Notes: generated by a model not told the origin, from the letters alone. Positions 35,287-47,499 are shown, numbered from the stretch's first letter. The stretch is 64,000 nt of DNA from Hymenopus coronatus (GCA_030762935.1 CM060891.1:1522501-1586500); one strand, 5' to 3'. Numbers and translations: made by a program.

Positions 35287-36010
35287 CAAAAATCTGATGA
35301 GTTACATTCACATTTATTTCTCTGTAAGAAGCCATTTTTACAAAACCTTATTCTTCTATTTACTTCATGCTAATCGAGAAAAGGTTAGCAGAAATAGTCT
35401 TATTACTTGCTTCCTTGTAAGTAGAAGGGAAATAAGGGAGTACCATAGGTTAAAGTGATAGTCAAAAGCTGGTTGCTATGTGACTGAAGTTCCTTTGTTT
35501 GTATAGACAGAGTTGACAAATCCCTGTTTGAGAAAAGTATACGTTTTCTAAAGCTGAAACCAAAAACAAGGAATATCTCAAAAACGAAGTCCACGAAAAA
35601 AATGTATATAACTTAAATTGTGTGTTTTAAACAGCTCTACATTGTTTGTTAAGCAAATTTTTTACTATATCTTACGGTTTACTAGTTATGCAAAATCCAA
35701 AGAAAATTCATTTAGAACAAACAGGTCTTCAGAGACTATTCCCAGAAAATTCAACATATACACTTTATTTGTCATGTAAACATCTTAGATATAAAAAATT
35801 TTAATCAAAATCGTTAGAGCCCTTTTTGAGAAAATTGTTTCTATATAAAGGATATGGGCGGACAATGTTGCAAATGTTTGTGTCGCATCCTTGGGAGATA
35901 CTGAACTTCAATACCAAGTTTGGTATTGTACCGACAGTTGTGCTGTTCACAGAGAAAGAAAAATGTATTTCCTTCACATATAATACAGTTTCAGGAAACG
36001 GTTTGTAAGA
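35287..36010 (+). mobile_element. Element E, near-complete copy
   Basis: GATGAGTTACATTCACATTT, ATGCTAATCGAGAAAAGG, GTCTTATTACTTGCTTCC, GAATATCTCAAAAACGA, TACGGTTTACTAGTTATGC, AAACAGGTCTTCAGAGAC, TTGTGTCGCATCCTTGGG and AATACCAAGTTTGGTAT follow in E order. It degrades after the CA-tract position (about 35950). Confidence 0.7.
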
Positions 36011-36496
36011 ACAAAAACACAGTTGAATAAAGAGTATGTAGAGAAGGAACAAAGGAATGATGGATAGAGAAGAGAAAGGAATTTGACCTTGAAGTGCACA
36101 TTCCTAGGTATGAATTTGTTTACGTACAAGGCAGGGCCCTGTGTCTGTATCAAGAAACGCTATTATGGGGGACGGCCACGGCGTGTGTCTTATACAGGTG
36201 ATATTTAGTAGACAACAATCAGACATAAGTGTATATCATTTTAATACTACTATTGTCATAAATGAAGTACAAATTTCAGGGTTTAGTGTGTTTTATACGG
36301 CCCTGAACTGTTTACATACACCACTCCAGCGTGAGCCACGTGACCCAACGTCTAACACAGGCAATAATATTTATCCTAAAACACAGTGCAGTTTTCCTCA
36401 TTAACATAACTTTAGAAAATAGCGAAAAACTGCAAAACTGGATCATCATAGCGTTCTCAAAATGCTGCTACAAATATTTGTAGTTATTCACCTTCC
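36011..36496. other. Unique sequence
   Basis: No repeat or domain recognised. The longest plus frame, 87 codons from 36141, has no motif. It includes GAGCCACGTGACCC (E-box type) near 36331. Confidence 0.4.
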
Positions 36497-36537
36497 TCTC
36501 GCGCGCGCGCGCTCTCTCTCTCTCTCTCGCTCTCTCG

Positions 36538-36616
<79 letters not shown>

Positions 36617-36626
36617 CATATATATG
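36497..36626. repeat. (GC)n-(TC)n-(TA)n compound microsatellite
   Basis: A GCGC run, then about 70 bp of CTCTCT with GCTC interruptions, then about 45 bp of TATATA/CATATA. Confidence 0.95.
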
Positions 36627-36659
36627 CCTATTTTATTAATTTATAAATATATGTATATA

Positions 36660-37190
36660 TGTTTAATATTTCAATGTAGAAGTGATAGTCAAATGTTTCA
36701 AAGCTGGGTCACTGATTTTTAATTACTCTTTACGTCACATCACAAGAAACAAAGGAATGGTGACGAAACTTCAAAAAACTAAATCTCATTTCAAACATTC
36801 ATATGGTTTCTCTACCTACTCTGCACAAACTATTCTTCTTATAAAAACTTATTCTCCTATTCACTTCATGATAATCGAGATAAACATTAACAGAAATTGT
36901 CTTATTACTTGCTTCCTTGTAAGTAGAATAAGGGAATACACTAGGATAAAGTGATAGTCAAATGTTCTAAAAGCTGGTTGCTATGGTATTGAAGTTCCTT
37001 TGTTTGTATGACCAGGAGTTGACAAATTCCTGTATGAGATAAGTATAAGATTTTTAAAACTAAAATAAATTACAAAGAATATCTCAAAGACGATCAACTC
37101 CACAAAAAAATGCATATAACATAAATTGTTTGTTTTAACGAGCTCTACATTTTTGTGCAGTAAGTTTAAGTTTCTCTCTTAGAGTTTATC
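36660..37190 (+). mobile_element. Element E, two adjoining partial copies
   Basis: The first piece, to about 36790, has AAGTGATAGTCAAATGTTTC. The second starts near CATTCATATGGTTTCTCTAC and holds AACATTAACAGAAATTGTC, CACTAGGATAAAGTGATAGT, AGAATATCTCAAAGACGATC and TTTTAACGAGCTCTAC, then stops before the 3' half. The following ~280 bp leads into the LTR promoter at 37474. Confidence 0.65.
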
Positions 37191-37555
37191 ATGAGATCGT
37201 TAGTCGGCTACTCTATAATAACTTTGTCACTTTGTTTATCAGTTTATATTTAAAGAGTGCTAATACTCAATTATTTCATAAGAGTGTGACAATTAGCTTT
37301 TAGCAAGAGCAGTTCGCAGTTGTTTCCTCCAAACCTGGAAGGTGGAAGGAGAAACATTCTTTGTTAGAAGATAATCTATCGTTAGGGCACGTACGAGTAG
37401 CGTTGAGTCGAATAGAGAACCAAGTGATGGTAAAGACCCTTTTAGTTTCCAGAAGAGGATCTTTTCTTCATTGTGTAACACTTGTCACGTGGGTGCATCC
37501 TGGGTAGGAGATAATGCATTTTCGGTAATATCAACTCCGGGTTCGCGGTCTTTCC

Positions 37556-37600
37556 GACCAATCGCAAAGAAGCCGCCATGTCAGTAATTTTGCTATAAAT
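37556..37600 (+). promoter_or_regulatory. LTR promoter: CCAAT box and TATA box
   Basis: GACCAATCGC gives a CCAAT box at 37558-37562, and CTATAAATAG gives TATAAAT at 37594-37600. Initiation about 30 bp downstream would fall near CTTTTAGTTACA at 37625-37640, the first base pairs of the 41-bp array. Confidence 0.6.
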
Positions 37601-37631
37601 AGAAGATTACAGCACCTCGAGGCTGTCTTTT

Positions 37632-39610
37632 AGTTACATTCCGGTTACATCGCTGCTGACTCCCAGTTACATCTCTGCTGACTCTCAGTTACACATCGGC
37701 ATCCAGGTTCCATCTTTGCTGACTCTCAGTTACACATCCACATTCCAGTTACATCGTTGCTGACTCTCAGTTACATCGCTGCTGACTCTCAGTTACACAT
37801 CGGCATCCAGGTTCCATCTTTGCTGACTCTCAGTTACATATCCACATTCCAGTTACATCGTTGCTGACTCTCAGTTACATCGCTGCTGACTCTCAGTTAC
37901 ATCGCTGCTGACTCTCAGTTACATCGCTGCTGACTCTCAGCTACATATCGACATTCCAGTTACATCGTTGCTGACTCCCAGTTACATATCCACATTCCAG
38001 TTACATCGTTGCTGACTCTCAGTTACATATCCACATTCCAGTTACATCGTTGCTGACTCCCAGTTACATATCCACATTCCAGTTACATCGTTGCTGACTC
38101 TCAGTTACATATCCACATTCCAGTTACATCGTTGCTGACTCTCAGTTACATATCCACATTCCAGTTACATCGTTGCTGACTCTCAGTTACATATCCACAT
38201 TCCAGTTACATCGTTGCTGACTCTCAGTTACATATCCACATTCCAGTTACATCGTTGCTGACTCCCAGTTACATATCCACATTCCAGTTACATCGTTGCT
38301 GACTCTCAGTTACATCGCTGCTGACTCTCAGTTACATCGCTGCTGACTCTCAGTTACACATCGACATTCCAGTTACATCGTTGCTGACTCTCAGTTACAT
38401 CGTTGCTGACTCCCAGTTACATCTCTGCTGACTCTCAGTTACACATCGGCATCCAGGTTCCATCTTTGCTGACTCTCAGTTACATATCCACATTCCAGTT
38501 ACATCGTTGCTGACTCTCAGTTACATCGCTGCTGACTCTCAGTTACATATCGGCATTCAGGTTACATCGTTGCTGACTCCCAGTTACATCGTTGCTGACT
38601 CTCAGTTACATCGCTGCTGACTCTCAGTTACATATCGGCATACAGGTTACATCGTGGCTGACTCCCAGTTACATCGTTGCTGACTCCAAATTACATCGTT
38701 GCTGACTCCCAGTTACATCACTGCTGACTCTCTGTTACATATCGGCATTCAGGTTATATCGTTGCTGACTCTCAGTTACATATGGGCATTCAGGTTACAT
38801 CGCTGCTGACTCTCAGTTACTTATCGGCATTCAGGTTACATCGCTGCTGACTCCCAGTTACATATTGGCATTCAGGTTACATCGCTGCTGACTCTCAGTT
38901 ACATATCGGCATTCAGGTTACATCGCTGCTGACTCCTAGTTACATCACTGCTGACTCAGTTACTTATCGGCATTCAGGTTACATCATTGCTGACTCCCAG
39001 TTACATATCGGCATTCAGGTTACATCGCTGCTGACTCCCAGTTACATATTGGCATTCAGGTTACATCGCTGCTGACTCCCAGTTACATATCGGCATTCAG
39101 GTTACATCGCTGCTGACTCCCAGTTACATATCGGCATTCAGGTTACATCGCTGCTGACTCCCAGTTACATATCGGCATTCAGGTTACATCGCTGCTGACT
39201 CCCAGTTACATATCGGCATTCAGGTTACATCGCTGCTGACTCCCAGTTACATATCGGCATTCAGGTTACATCGCTGCTGACTCCCAGTTACATATCGGCA
39301 TTCAGGTTACATCACTGCTGACTCTCAGTTACATATCGGCATTCAGGTTACATCGCTGCTGACTCTCAGTTACATATCGGCATTCAGGTTACATCGCTGC
39401 TGACTCTCAGTTACATATCGGCATTCAGGTTACATCACTGCTGACTCTCAGTTACATATCGGCATTCAGGTTACATTGCTGCTGACTCCCAGTTACATAT
39501 CGGCATTCAGGTTACATCACTGCTGACTCTCAGTTACATATCGGCATTCAGGTTACATTGCTGCTGACTCCCAGTTACATATCGGCATTCAGGTTACATC
39601 GGGACATTAA
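37632..39610. repeat. 41-bp / 20-bp composite satellite array in the LTR leader
   Basis: Two modules alternate: TCGCTGCTGACTCTCAGTTA and CATATCGGCATTCAGGTTA or ATCCACATTCCAGTTACA. In the right half they form a steady 41-bp unit; in the left half the ~20-bp module also repeats alone. It starts right after the TATA box region and ends ~100 bp before AATAAA, so it would be transcribed as leader RNA. Confidence 0.93.
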
Positions 39611-39708
39611 AGTTAAATATCGCTGCTGACTCAGTTACATATCGACATTCAAGTTAGAAATCGCAACACTCAGCAATACTTAGTTAATTATCGGCGCTCT
39701 TAGTGTTG

Positions 39709-39714
39709 AATAAA
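39709..39714 (+). promoter_or_regulatory. AATAAA polyadenylation signal
   Basis: AATAAA in GTTGAATAAAGGCAG, between the array and the putative U5. A second AATAAA lies near 39874. The position fits an LTR R/U5 boundary but was chosen by context. Confidence 0.4.
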
Positions 39715-40059
39715 GGCAGTTAAGCACATCTAGACTTAGTTAAATACAGCTAAGTCAAAGAAACAAGGTTATTAAGTATAACACGTGTGCGTCATCGATT
39801 AAGGAAGTTTCTAGTGATTATTTGATTTAGCAGATTGTACAGCAAAGTGCTTATGTCGTATCTTCTAGTTGGCAATAAATTGAAGTAAGAGTAGCGTGTG
39901 TTTACATAACTTTATAAGATCACTCCCCAAACTACCCTCATTCGCTACCACCCCGAGAGAGTCAAACCAGCATGCTGGCTGCGTTTAGCTGAGGCACCTC
40001 AACGGTACGTAAATCTTCACAGCAAAAGGTACGTAGATCTACTCATCTGGTAGTGGAGT

Positions 40060-40158
40060 AAATCTTGAAGCGCCACCCTACATCTGAGCATGGGGCTAAA
40101 CGCTTCATACATGGTGCAACAACGAAAGCGCTTCATACTTGGCTTCCAACGTGGGTGG
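40060..40158 (+). other. Primer-binding-site region, degenerate tRNA-Lys type, with repeated CGCTTCATAC
   Basis: TGGCTTCCAACGTGGGTGG at 40140-40158 matches the tRNA-Lys(CUU)-type primer-binding site TGGCGCCCAACGTGGGGC except at four positions. Just upstream the word CGCTTCATAC occurs twice (40101-40110 and 40129-40138), and GCGCCACCC and CATGGGGC appear like further decayed modules. A sharper copy of the same module lies at 46055-46111. Confidence 0.55.
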
Positions 40159-40298
40159 CGAGAGTCAAAATCAATGAGATAACACGGCAACTAGGAGACC
40201 TCAGAGACGACTTCAACAACCTGAAGGAGGGGCTAGACGACAGGAACAACACGACAACACCTGTGACGACCACAGAAACAACACGACAACGCCTGTGA
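40065..40298 (+). pseudogene. Gag-like N-terminal fragment
   Basis: After the primer-binding site the frame reads VKINEITRQLGDLRDDFNN then LKEGLDDRNN, a short polar heptad-like stretch typical of coiled-coil gag N-termini. It then runs straight into the 32-bp array as TTTPVTTTETTRQRL. The first ~25 residues of the open frame are primer-site sequence and not protein. It is probably the start of the gag whose later part lies beyond the array at 45253-46060. Confidence 0.35.
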
Positions 40299-43200
40299 CG
40301 CCGACGTTAACAACACGACAACGCCTGTGAGATCCACAGAAACAACACGACAACGCCTGTGACGCCGACATTAACAACACGGCAACGCCTGTGAGATCCA
40401 CAGAAACAACACGACAACGCCTGTGACGACCACAGAAACAACACGACAACGCCTGTGACGACCACAGAAACAACACGACAACGCCTGTGACGACAACAGA
40501 AACAACACGACAACGCCTTTGGCGACCACAGAAACAACACGACAACGCCTGTGACGACAACAGAAACAACACGACAACGCCTGTGACAACAGAAACAACA
40601 CGACAACGCCTGTGACGACCACAGAAACAACACGACAACGCCTGTGATGCCCACATTAACAACACGACAACGCCTGTGACGACCACAGTCACAACACAAC
40701 ACCTGTGACGCCGACATTAACAACACGACAACGCCTGTGAGATCCACAGAAACAACACGACAACGCATGTGACGACCACAGAAACAACACGACAACGCCT
40801 GTGATGCCGACATTAACAACAAGACAACGCCTGTGACGCCGACATTAACAACACAACAACGGTGACGCCGACATTAACAACACGACAACGCCTGTGATGC
40901 CGAAATTAACAACACGACAACGCCTGTGAGATCCACAGAAACAACACGACAACGCATGTGACGACCACAGAAACAACACGACAACGCCTGTGATGCCGAC
41001 ATTAACAACAAGACAACGCCTGTGACGCCGACATTAACAACACAACAACGGTGACGCCGACATTAACAACACGACAACGCCCGTGATGCCGACATTAACA
41101 ACACGACAACGCCTGTGACGCCGACATTAACAACACGACAACGCCTGTGACGCCGACATTAACAACACGACAACGCCTGTGATGCCGACATTAACAACAC
41201 CACAACGCCTGTGATGCCGACATTAACAACACGACAACGCCTGTGACGCCGACATTAACAACACGACAACGCCTGTGATGCCGACATTAACAAGACAACA
41301 CCTGTGACGCCGACATTATCAACACGACAACGCCTGTGAGATCCACATAAACAACACGACAACGCCTGTGACGACCACAGAAACAACACGACAACGCCTG
41401 TGATGCTGACATTAACAACACGACAACGCCTGTGACGCCGACATTAACAACACGACAACACCTGTGACGACCACAGAAACAACACAACGCCTGTGACGCC
41501 GACATTAACAACACGACAACGCCTGTGACGACAACAGAAACAACACGACAACGCCTGTGACGCCGACATTAACAACACGACAATGCCTGTGACGACCACA
41601 GAAACAACACGACAACGACTGTGATGCCGACATTAACAACACGACAACGCCTGCGACGCCGACATTAACAACACGACAACACCTGTGACGCTGACATTAA
41701 AAACACGACAACGCCTGTGATGCCGACATTAACAACACGACAACGCCTGTGATGCCGACATTAACAACACGACAACGCCTGTGAGATCCACAGAAACAAC
41801 ACGACAACGCCTGTGACGACCACAGAAACAACACGACAACGTCTGTGATGCCGACATTAACAACACGACAACACCTGTGAGATCCACAGAAACAACACGA
41901 CAAAGCCTGTGACGACCACAGAAACCACACGACAACGACTGTGACGACAACAGAAACAACACGACAACGCCTGTGGCGACCACAGAAACAACACGACAAC
42001 GCCTGTGATGCCGACATTAACAACACGACAACACCTGTGAGATCCACAGAAACAACACGACAACGCCTGTGACGACCACAGAAACAACACGACAACGCCT
42101 GTGACGACAACAGAAACAACACGACAACGCCTGTGGCGACCACAGAAACAACACGACAACGCCTGTGACGACAACAGAAACAACACGACAACGCCTGTGA
42201 CGACCACAGAAACAACACGACAACGCCTGTGATGCCGACATTAACAACACGACAACGCCTTTGACGACCACAGAAACAACACAACACCTGTGACGCCGAC
42301 ATTAACAACACGACAACACCTGTGACGACCACAGAAACAACACGACAACGCCTGTGATGCCGACATTAACAACACGACAACGCCTTTGACGACCACAGAA
42401 ACAACACAACACCTGTGACGCCGACATTAACAACACGACAACACCTGTGCCGACCACAGAAACAACACGACAACGCCTGTGACGACCACAGAAACAACAC
42501 GACAACGCCTGTGATGCCGACATTAACAACACGACAACGCCTGTGACATCCAAAGAAACACCACGACAACGCCTGTGACGACCACAGAAACAACACGACA
42601 ACGCCTGTGACGACCACAATAACAGCATGACCACGCCTGTGATGACGACAGAAACAACACGACAACGCTTGTGACGACCAAAGAAATAACACGACAACGC
42701 CTGTGATGCCGACATTAGCAACGACACATGTGATGGCGACAGTAACAACGCGACAATGCCTGTAAGGACGAGAGTAACAACACGACAACGCTTGTAACGA
42801 CCACAGAAACAACACGACAACGCCTGTAACGACGACAGTAACAACACGACAACGGGTGTGATGACGACATTGACAACACGACAACGCCTGTGACGCCGAC
42901 ATTAACAACACGACAACGCCTGTGATGCCGACAATAACAACACGACAACGCCTGCGACGACCACAGAAACAACACGACAACACCTGTGACGCCGACATTA
43001 ACAACACGACAACACCTGTGACGACCACAGAAGCAACACAACGCCTGTGACGACGACAGTAACAACACGACAACGCCTGTAACGACCACAGTAACAACAC
43101 GACAACGCCTGTGATGACGACAGAAACAACACGACAACGCCTGTGACGACCACAGAAACAACACAACACCTGTGACGACCACAGAAACAACACGACAACG

Positions 43201-45092
43201 CCTGTGACGACAGTAACAACGCGACAACGCCTGTAACGACGAGAGTAACAACACGACAACGCCTGTAACGACCACAGAAACAACACGACAACGCTTCTAA
43301 CGACGACAGTAACATGACAACGCCTGTGACGACCACAGAAACAACACGACAACGCATGTGACGACGACAGTAACAACACGACAACGCCTGTGACAACAAC
43401 AGAAACAACACGAAAACGCCTGTGACGACCACAGAAACAACACGATAATGCCTGTGACGACCACAGAAACAACACGACAACGCCTGTGACGACCACAGAA
43501 GCAACACGATAACGCCTGTGACAACCACAGAAACAACACGATATCGCCTGTGACGTCCACAGAAACAACACGATAACGCCTGTGACGACCACAGGAACTA
43601 CACGACAATGTTTGTGACGACCACAGAAACAACACGACAACGCCTGTGACGACAACAGAAACAGCATGACAACGCCTGTGACGACCACAGAAACAACACG
43701 ACAACGCCTGTGACAACAACAGAAACAACACAACGCCTGTGACGACCACAGAAAGAACCAGACAACGCCTGTGACGACCACAGAAGCAACACGATAACGC
43801 CTGTGACGACCATAGTAACAACTTGACAATGTTTGTGACGACCACAGAAACAACACGACAACGTCTGTGAGGAGTACAGAAACAACACAGCGCCTGTGAC
43901 GACAGCAGAAACAATATAACGCCTGGGACGACCACAGAAACAACACGACAACGTCTGTGACGACCGCAGAAACAACATGACAACGCCTTTGAGGACCGCA
44001 GAAACAACACGACAACGTCTGTGACAACAACAGAAACAACACGACAACGCCTGTGACGACCACAGAAACAACACGACAACGCCTGTGACGACCACAGAAA
44101 CAACACGACAACGTCTGCGACGACCGCAGAAACAACATGACAACGCCTGTGACGACCGCAGAAACAACATGACAACGCCTTTGACGACCGCAGAAACAAC
44201 ACGACAACGTCTGTGACAACAACAGAAACAACACGACAACGCCTGTGACGACCACAGAAACAACACGACAACGCCTGTGACGACCACAGAAACAACACGA
44301 CAACGTCTGCGACGACCGCAGAAACAACATGACAACGCCTGTGACGACCGCAGAAACAACAGGACAACGTCTGTGACGACCGCAGAAACAACACGACAAC
44401 GTCTGTGACGACCGCAGAAACAACACAGCGCCTGTGACGACCGCAGAAACAACACAACACCTGTGACGACAACAGAAACAACATGACAACGCCTGTGACG
44501 ACCACAGTAACAACACGACAATGTTTGTGACGACCGCAGAAACAACACTACACCTGTGACGACAACAGAAGCAACACGACAACGCCTGTGACGACCGCAG
44601 AAACAACACTACACCTGTGACGACAACAGAAGCAACACGACAACGCCTGTGACGACCGCAGAAACAACACTACACCTGTGACGACAACAGAAACAACATG
44701 ACAACGCCTGTGACGACCGCAGAAACAACACGACAACGTCTGTGACGACCGCAGAAACAACACGACAACGTCTGTGACGACCGCAGAAACACGACAACGC
44801 CTGTGACGACCGCAGAAACACGACAACGCCTGTGACGACCACAGTAACAACACGACAATGTTTGTGACGACCGCAGAAACAACACTACACCTGTGACGAC
44901 AACAGAAGCAACACGACAACGCCTGTGACGACCGCAGAAACAACACTACACCTGTGACGACAACAGAAACAACATGACAACGCCTGTGACGACCACAGTA
45001 ACAACACGACAACGCCTGTGACGACCGCAGAAACAACACTACACCTGTGACGACAACAGAAACAACATGACAACGCCTGTGACGACAACATG
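40237..45092. repeat. 32-bp satellite array, about 150 units, inside gag
   Basis: Unit ACAACGCCTGTGACGACCAC, AGAAACAACACG. Left-half variants carry GCCGACATTAACAACACG; right-half variants carry GACCGCAG or GACAACAG. It starts within a gag-like frame and ends ~160 bp before a coiled-coil gag-like frame on the same strand, so it appears to have grown inside the retrotransposon. The minus-strand open frames of up to 747 codons (CFCGRHRRCRVVSVVVTGV repeats) cycle all frames and are not genes. Confidence 0.95.
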
Positions 45093-45252
45093 AATTTTGT
45101 GAAAGTGAGTGTCAGTGACGGCAAGAAAGAAGATAAACGTTTTATACTTGTATTGTATATCAAAAGTTAAACTTGTGTAAAGATTGTAGGACAGAACATG
45201 CATCACACACAGAATTTGTTAACTGGGGGGGGGGGGGAGAATCTAGTTCTGG
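45093..45252. other. Array-to-gag junction with a G13 run
   Basis: 160 bp of unique sequence with thirteen consecutive G at 45225-45237 immediately before the gag-like frame. Runs like this are frequent sites of sequencing and replication error, so the exact length is uncertain. Confidence 0.5.
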
Positions 45253-46060
45253 GTGAATCCTACAGAACAGAGTCACAGAGAAAACCAGGTAGAAGGAATC
45301 ACAGCTGACAGTCAAAGTTTGTTGAACCTACCAAGAGAAGGGGCGCAGGTAGAGGCTCAGGGAAACAATGCACATACAGTGGAGTTAGAACAGGTTCCTC
45401 TAAATGTAGGTAAATTATTGCACATGTTAATGTTAAAAATGGATGAGCAAAAAAACCAGGTTGACAGTTTGAAAGAAATGAAAGAGGAAATTAAAAAAAA
45501 AAAAAATCAAAATGTAGCCCTGCAAGAAATCTTGAAAAAGCAGGCTGTAGACTTACTGGAAATAAAAAATAAAATTGAGGGCCTACAAGTAATGCAAAAG
45601 AAATCAAAGTGAGGGATATTAGAGCTAACTACTCAGGTTAGGAAAGGTTTTGAAGGACAAAAGTTAGAATGGGAGTAATACCGGCAAGATGTAGCGTGTA
45701 GGATGCAAGTGAGAGAGGAATCTAGCAACATAAAAACAGAGTTAGTTAAACGGGAACAAGACATTTTAGGTAAAATAAATCTTGCTGTGGTGAAACAGAA
45801 AAATGAACTAGAAAGGGTTATTGAAAGTACGACAGATGAAGTTTCATTAATTCATACTAGTGTCATGGGAGACATAGCAATAATAGACAAAACGCTAGAA
45901 ACCATAAGTGTAAATAGTGCCAAAACACGGAGCGAAGTGGATGAAAAATTGGATCTTATAGAAAAGAAATCAGAAGCAGAAAGAAAAGAGTTAAAAGAAT
46001 CCATCCTAAGGGAAGTCAATAGTAAACTTTCTAAGTTAAGTGTAGAATCAAACAATAATA
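45253..46060 (+). pseudogene. Coiled-coil gag-like remnant of an LTR retrotransposon
   Basis: Two open stretches (45253-45612 and 45703-46060) are in the same frame. They are separated by only two in-frame stops, TGA at 45610 and TAA at 45676, with good peptide between them (GILELTTQVRKGFEGQKLEW). Read through, this is ~265 residues of Lys/Glu-rich heptad sequence, for example DEQKNQVDSLKEMKEEIKKK and VDEKLDLIEKKSEAERKELK. Molluscan and arthropod gypsy-type gags often start with such coiled coils. No capsid major-homology region or zinc knuckle is present. Near 46055 it runs into a primer-binding-site module and then element E, so the end is artificial. The alternative, a fragment of a host coiled-coil protein, is less likely beside the primer-site sequences. 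Confidence 0.5.
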
Positions 46061-46111
46061 AACTCTTCATACTTGACGCCCAACGTGGGGCCAATAATAA
46101 ACGCTTCATAC
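46055..46111 (+). other. Sharp tRNA-Lys-type primer-binding-site module downstream of gag
   Basis: TGACGCCCAACGTGGGGC at 46074-46091 differs at one position from the complement of the 3' end of animal tRNA-Lys(CUU). It is flanked on both sides by near-identical spacer: AATAATAAACTCTTCATAC before and AATAATAAACGCTTCATAC after. A primer site downstream of gag is in the wrong place for one element, so this marks a rearrangement or a tandemly repeated primer-site module. Confidence 0.6.
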
Positions 46112-46557
46112 AAAATTCCGCAAAACTCATCCAGAATAAAGATGTCTTCAGACTCTATTCCCAGAATATTAAAGATATGGATTTTATTTCTCATGTAGAT
46201 AAATATTTTAATATCTATACAATATTTTAACCAAAATCGTTGGAGACATTTTTGAGAAAATAAAAATCTTCAAAAATGTTCCATGTACAGGGTAGTTGGG
46301 GTGGGGGGATTTTCTTGAAAATTTTCGTCTCGCATCCTTGGAACACACTGAACTTAAATACCAAGTGTGGTATTTAACGAACTTTTCGTTTTAGAGCTAT
46401 GCTACCTACAGTTACACACACATACACGCACACGAATATTTTTCTAAAAATGTTTCTTTTAATCAGGGGGTCTGAAAACATATTTCCGGTGAAATCTCAG
46501 TAGTGAATTTTTGTGTGCAATAAATACTTCCTTTGTACATTGCGTGTAGAGAAAGTA
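46112..46557 (+). mobile_element. Element E, 3' half, fused to retrotransposon sequence
   Basis: CATCCAGAATAAAGATGTCT, TTCCATGTACAGGGTAG, GGTGGGGGGATTTTC, CACTGAACTTAAATACCAAG, a CACACACATACACGCACACG tract, ATTTCCGGTGAAATCTCAG and the end GTGTAGAGAAAGTA. The junction with the primer-site module is abrupt at about 46111, and the gag-like reading frame runs on into it by chance. Confidence 0.7.
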
Positions 46558-46700
46558 AAAATAAGGAATGAAGAATAATCAGAATATCAATGTGTGAAGT
46601 TATTTAAAAAGCATCTAATGGACGTCAAAGATCATGTTAGTGTTATTTTCCAGACTTGACATTTGTTCTATTTCACACGACAATCAGCAAGAAGGTACCG
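46558..46700. other. Unique spacer
   Basis: 143 bp between two E copies; nothing recognised. Confidence 0.4.
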
Positions 46701-47437
46701 TCATTGATGTGTTGCATTCACATGATTTTCTCTATCTGTTCTCTAACAAACTAAAAGCTTATTCTTGTATCTACATCCTGCTAATCAACAGAAATTGTCT
46801 TATTACTTGCTTCTTTGTAAAGCAATAGTCAAATCTATTAAAAGGTGTCGCATTAAATCTGTTCTCTTTACACGGCCAGGAGTGCAAAAGGATGACTTCC
46901 CGTATTGGAATATTTACACCAATAACAACGAGTATCTCGGGAATGATTAATTGTATATGATATAAATTGTTTGTTTTAACACGATCTACATTTTATGTGT
47001 AGTAAGTTTTTATCTATCTCATACGTTTACAGTCATACAAAATTCGCCCAGAATAAAGACATCTTCAGAGGCTATTCCCACAAAATTCAGGATATACATT
47101 TTATTTCTCAGGTAAATATCTTTAATATACGATATTTTAATCAAAATCGTTATAGCCATTTTTGAGAAAATCAAACTTTTCGATAAAAATTCCATTTAAA
47201 CGGTAGTTGGGGGTGGGGGGATTTTCTTGAAAATCTTCGTGTCGTATCCTTCGAAGATCCCAAACTTAAATACCAAGTTTGGCATTTAACGGTCTTTTCG
47301 TTTTTGAGCTATGCTGTCCAAAGACACAAACACACACACGCTCCAGAAATGCTTGTTTTGGAAACCCAAAACATGTATTTGGGTACAATACAATATCTTT
47401 CCTATACACTATGTAAATAGTGAGTGTAGAGAAAGTA
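46701..47437 (+). mobile_element. Element E, near-complete copy
   Basis: About 737 bp from TTGATGTGTTGCATTCACAT and TTTTCTCTATCTG through CAACAGAAATTGTCTTATTA, GAGTATCTCGGGAATG, ATAAAGACATCTTCAGAGGC, TTGGGGGTGGGGGG and ATACCAAGTTTGGCAT to GTGTAGAGAAAGTA. Good for consensus building. Confidence 0.75.
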
Positions 47438-47499
47438 ATGATAAAAGAGAAATTTTAGGGAAAATGTCCCTCTGTATGAGTATGTGTGAACACGTTAGG

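Larger units (their letters stand above)
37474..40139 (+). mobile_element. Putative 5' LTR and leader of a Ty3/gypsy-like retrotransposon
   Basis: Begins TGTAACACTTGTC, a typical TG-start LTR word. A CCAAT box and TATA box lie ~85 and ~120 bp in. A 2 kb tandem array follows directly, then an AATAAA signal at 39709 and, at 40140, a degenerate tRNA-Lys primer-binding site. If correct, the R region between transcription start and polyadenylation site is inflated by the array. The exact LTR 3' end is not resolved and no second LTR is found, so this is a solo-like or rearranged remnant. Confidence 0.5.

Noticed and set aside
36141..36404. 87-codon plus frame as an exon
   Set aside because: No recognisable domain and no convincing splice sites; left as unique sequence.
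42366..44609. 747-codon minus-strand open frame rich in Cys, Arg and Val
   Set aside because: The 32-bp array rotates through frames and simply lacks stops on this strand; neighbouring frames are open too.
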